Of a stretch of 6,002 nt of DNA, positions 5,579 through 6,002 are shown piece by piece. The notes under the pieces are model-generated. The model was not told the DNA's origin. It searched no databases and worked only from the letters and a program-made list of their open reading frames with translations. The translations under genes and the position numbers were made by a program. Every line of letters begins with the position of its first letter. Position 1 is the stretch's first letter. Origin of the DNA: Planococcus sp. (in: firmicutes) (GTDB lineage: Bacteria; Bacillota; Bacilli; Bacillales_A; Planococcaceae); the NCBI GenBank assembly GCA_030147455.1, contig JASKZU010000234.1, positions 1-6,002 of the forward strand, read 5' to 3'.

Positions 5579-6002
<424 letters not shown>

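Overview
The window looks like ordinary chromosome from a low-to-mid GC Gram-positive bacterium (Firmicutes, Bacillales). The reasons are strong AGGAGG-type ribosome binding sites before nearly every gene, sigma-A-like promoters, U-tract hairpin terminators, and protein sequences that read like Bacillus-type LeuABCD, a YuiF-type transporter, S10 and L3. The rather GC-rich codon choice in the leu genes and the gene order make a Planococcus-like member of Planococcaceae my best guess, but that is inference. All recognisable genes are on the + strand.

Region 1 (1-3902) is the distal part of a leucine biosynthesis operon: the 3' part of leuA, then complete leuB, leuC and leuD, separated by 28, 18 and 18 nt, each with its own ribosome binding site. 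It ends in a 15-bp perfect stem with a T-tract. The four products convert 2-ketoisovalerate plus acetyl-CoA to 2-ketoisocaproate: LeuA condenses, LeuC and LeuD together isomerise, and LeuB oxidises. The operon promoter and any leucine-sensing leader lie upstream of the window.

Region 2 (3903-5322) is a separate transcription unit with one integral membrane transporter of the NhaC-like/YuiF type. It has its own sigma-A-like promoter. The 80 nt around that promoter are dense in inverted and direct repeats, so operator control is plausible. The substrate cannot be read from the sequence.

Region 3 (5323-6002) is the start of the S10 ribosomal protein operon: a compact 256-nt intergenic region, complete rpsJ (S10) and the first 21 codons of rplC (L3). 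The intergenic region holds a good promoter that fires straight into a hairpin terminator. The 3' arm and T-tract of that terminator form the -35 element and spacer of a second promoter with a perfect TATAAT. A roughly 125-nt GC-rich leader that can fold into a hairpin precedes rpsJ.

I see no mobile element, CRISPR array, tRNA, rRNA, pseudogene or novel multi-gene system. The parts most worth a second look are the two intergenic regions (3857-3993 and 5323-5578) and the placement of a leucine operon plus a transporter directly upstream of the S10 operon, where Bacillus has tuf.
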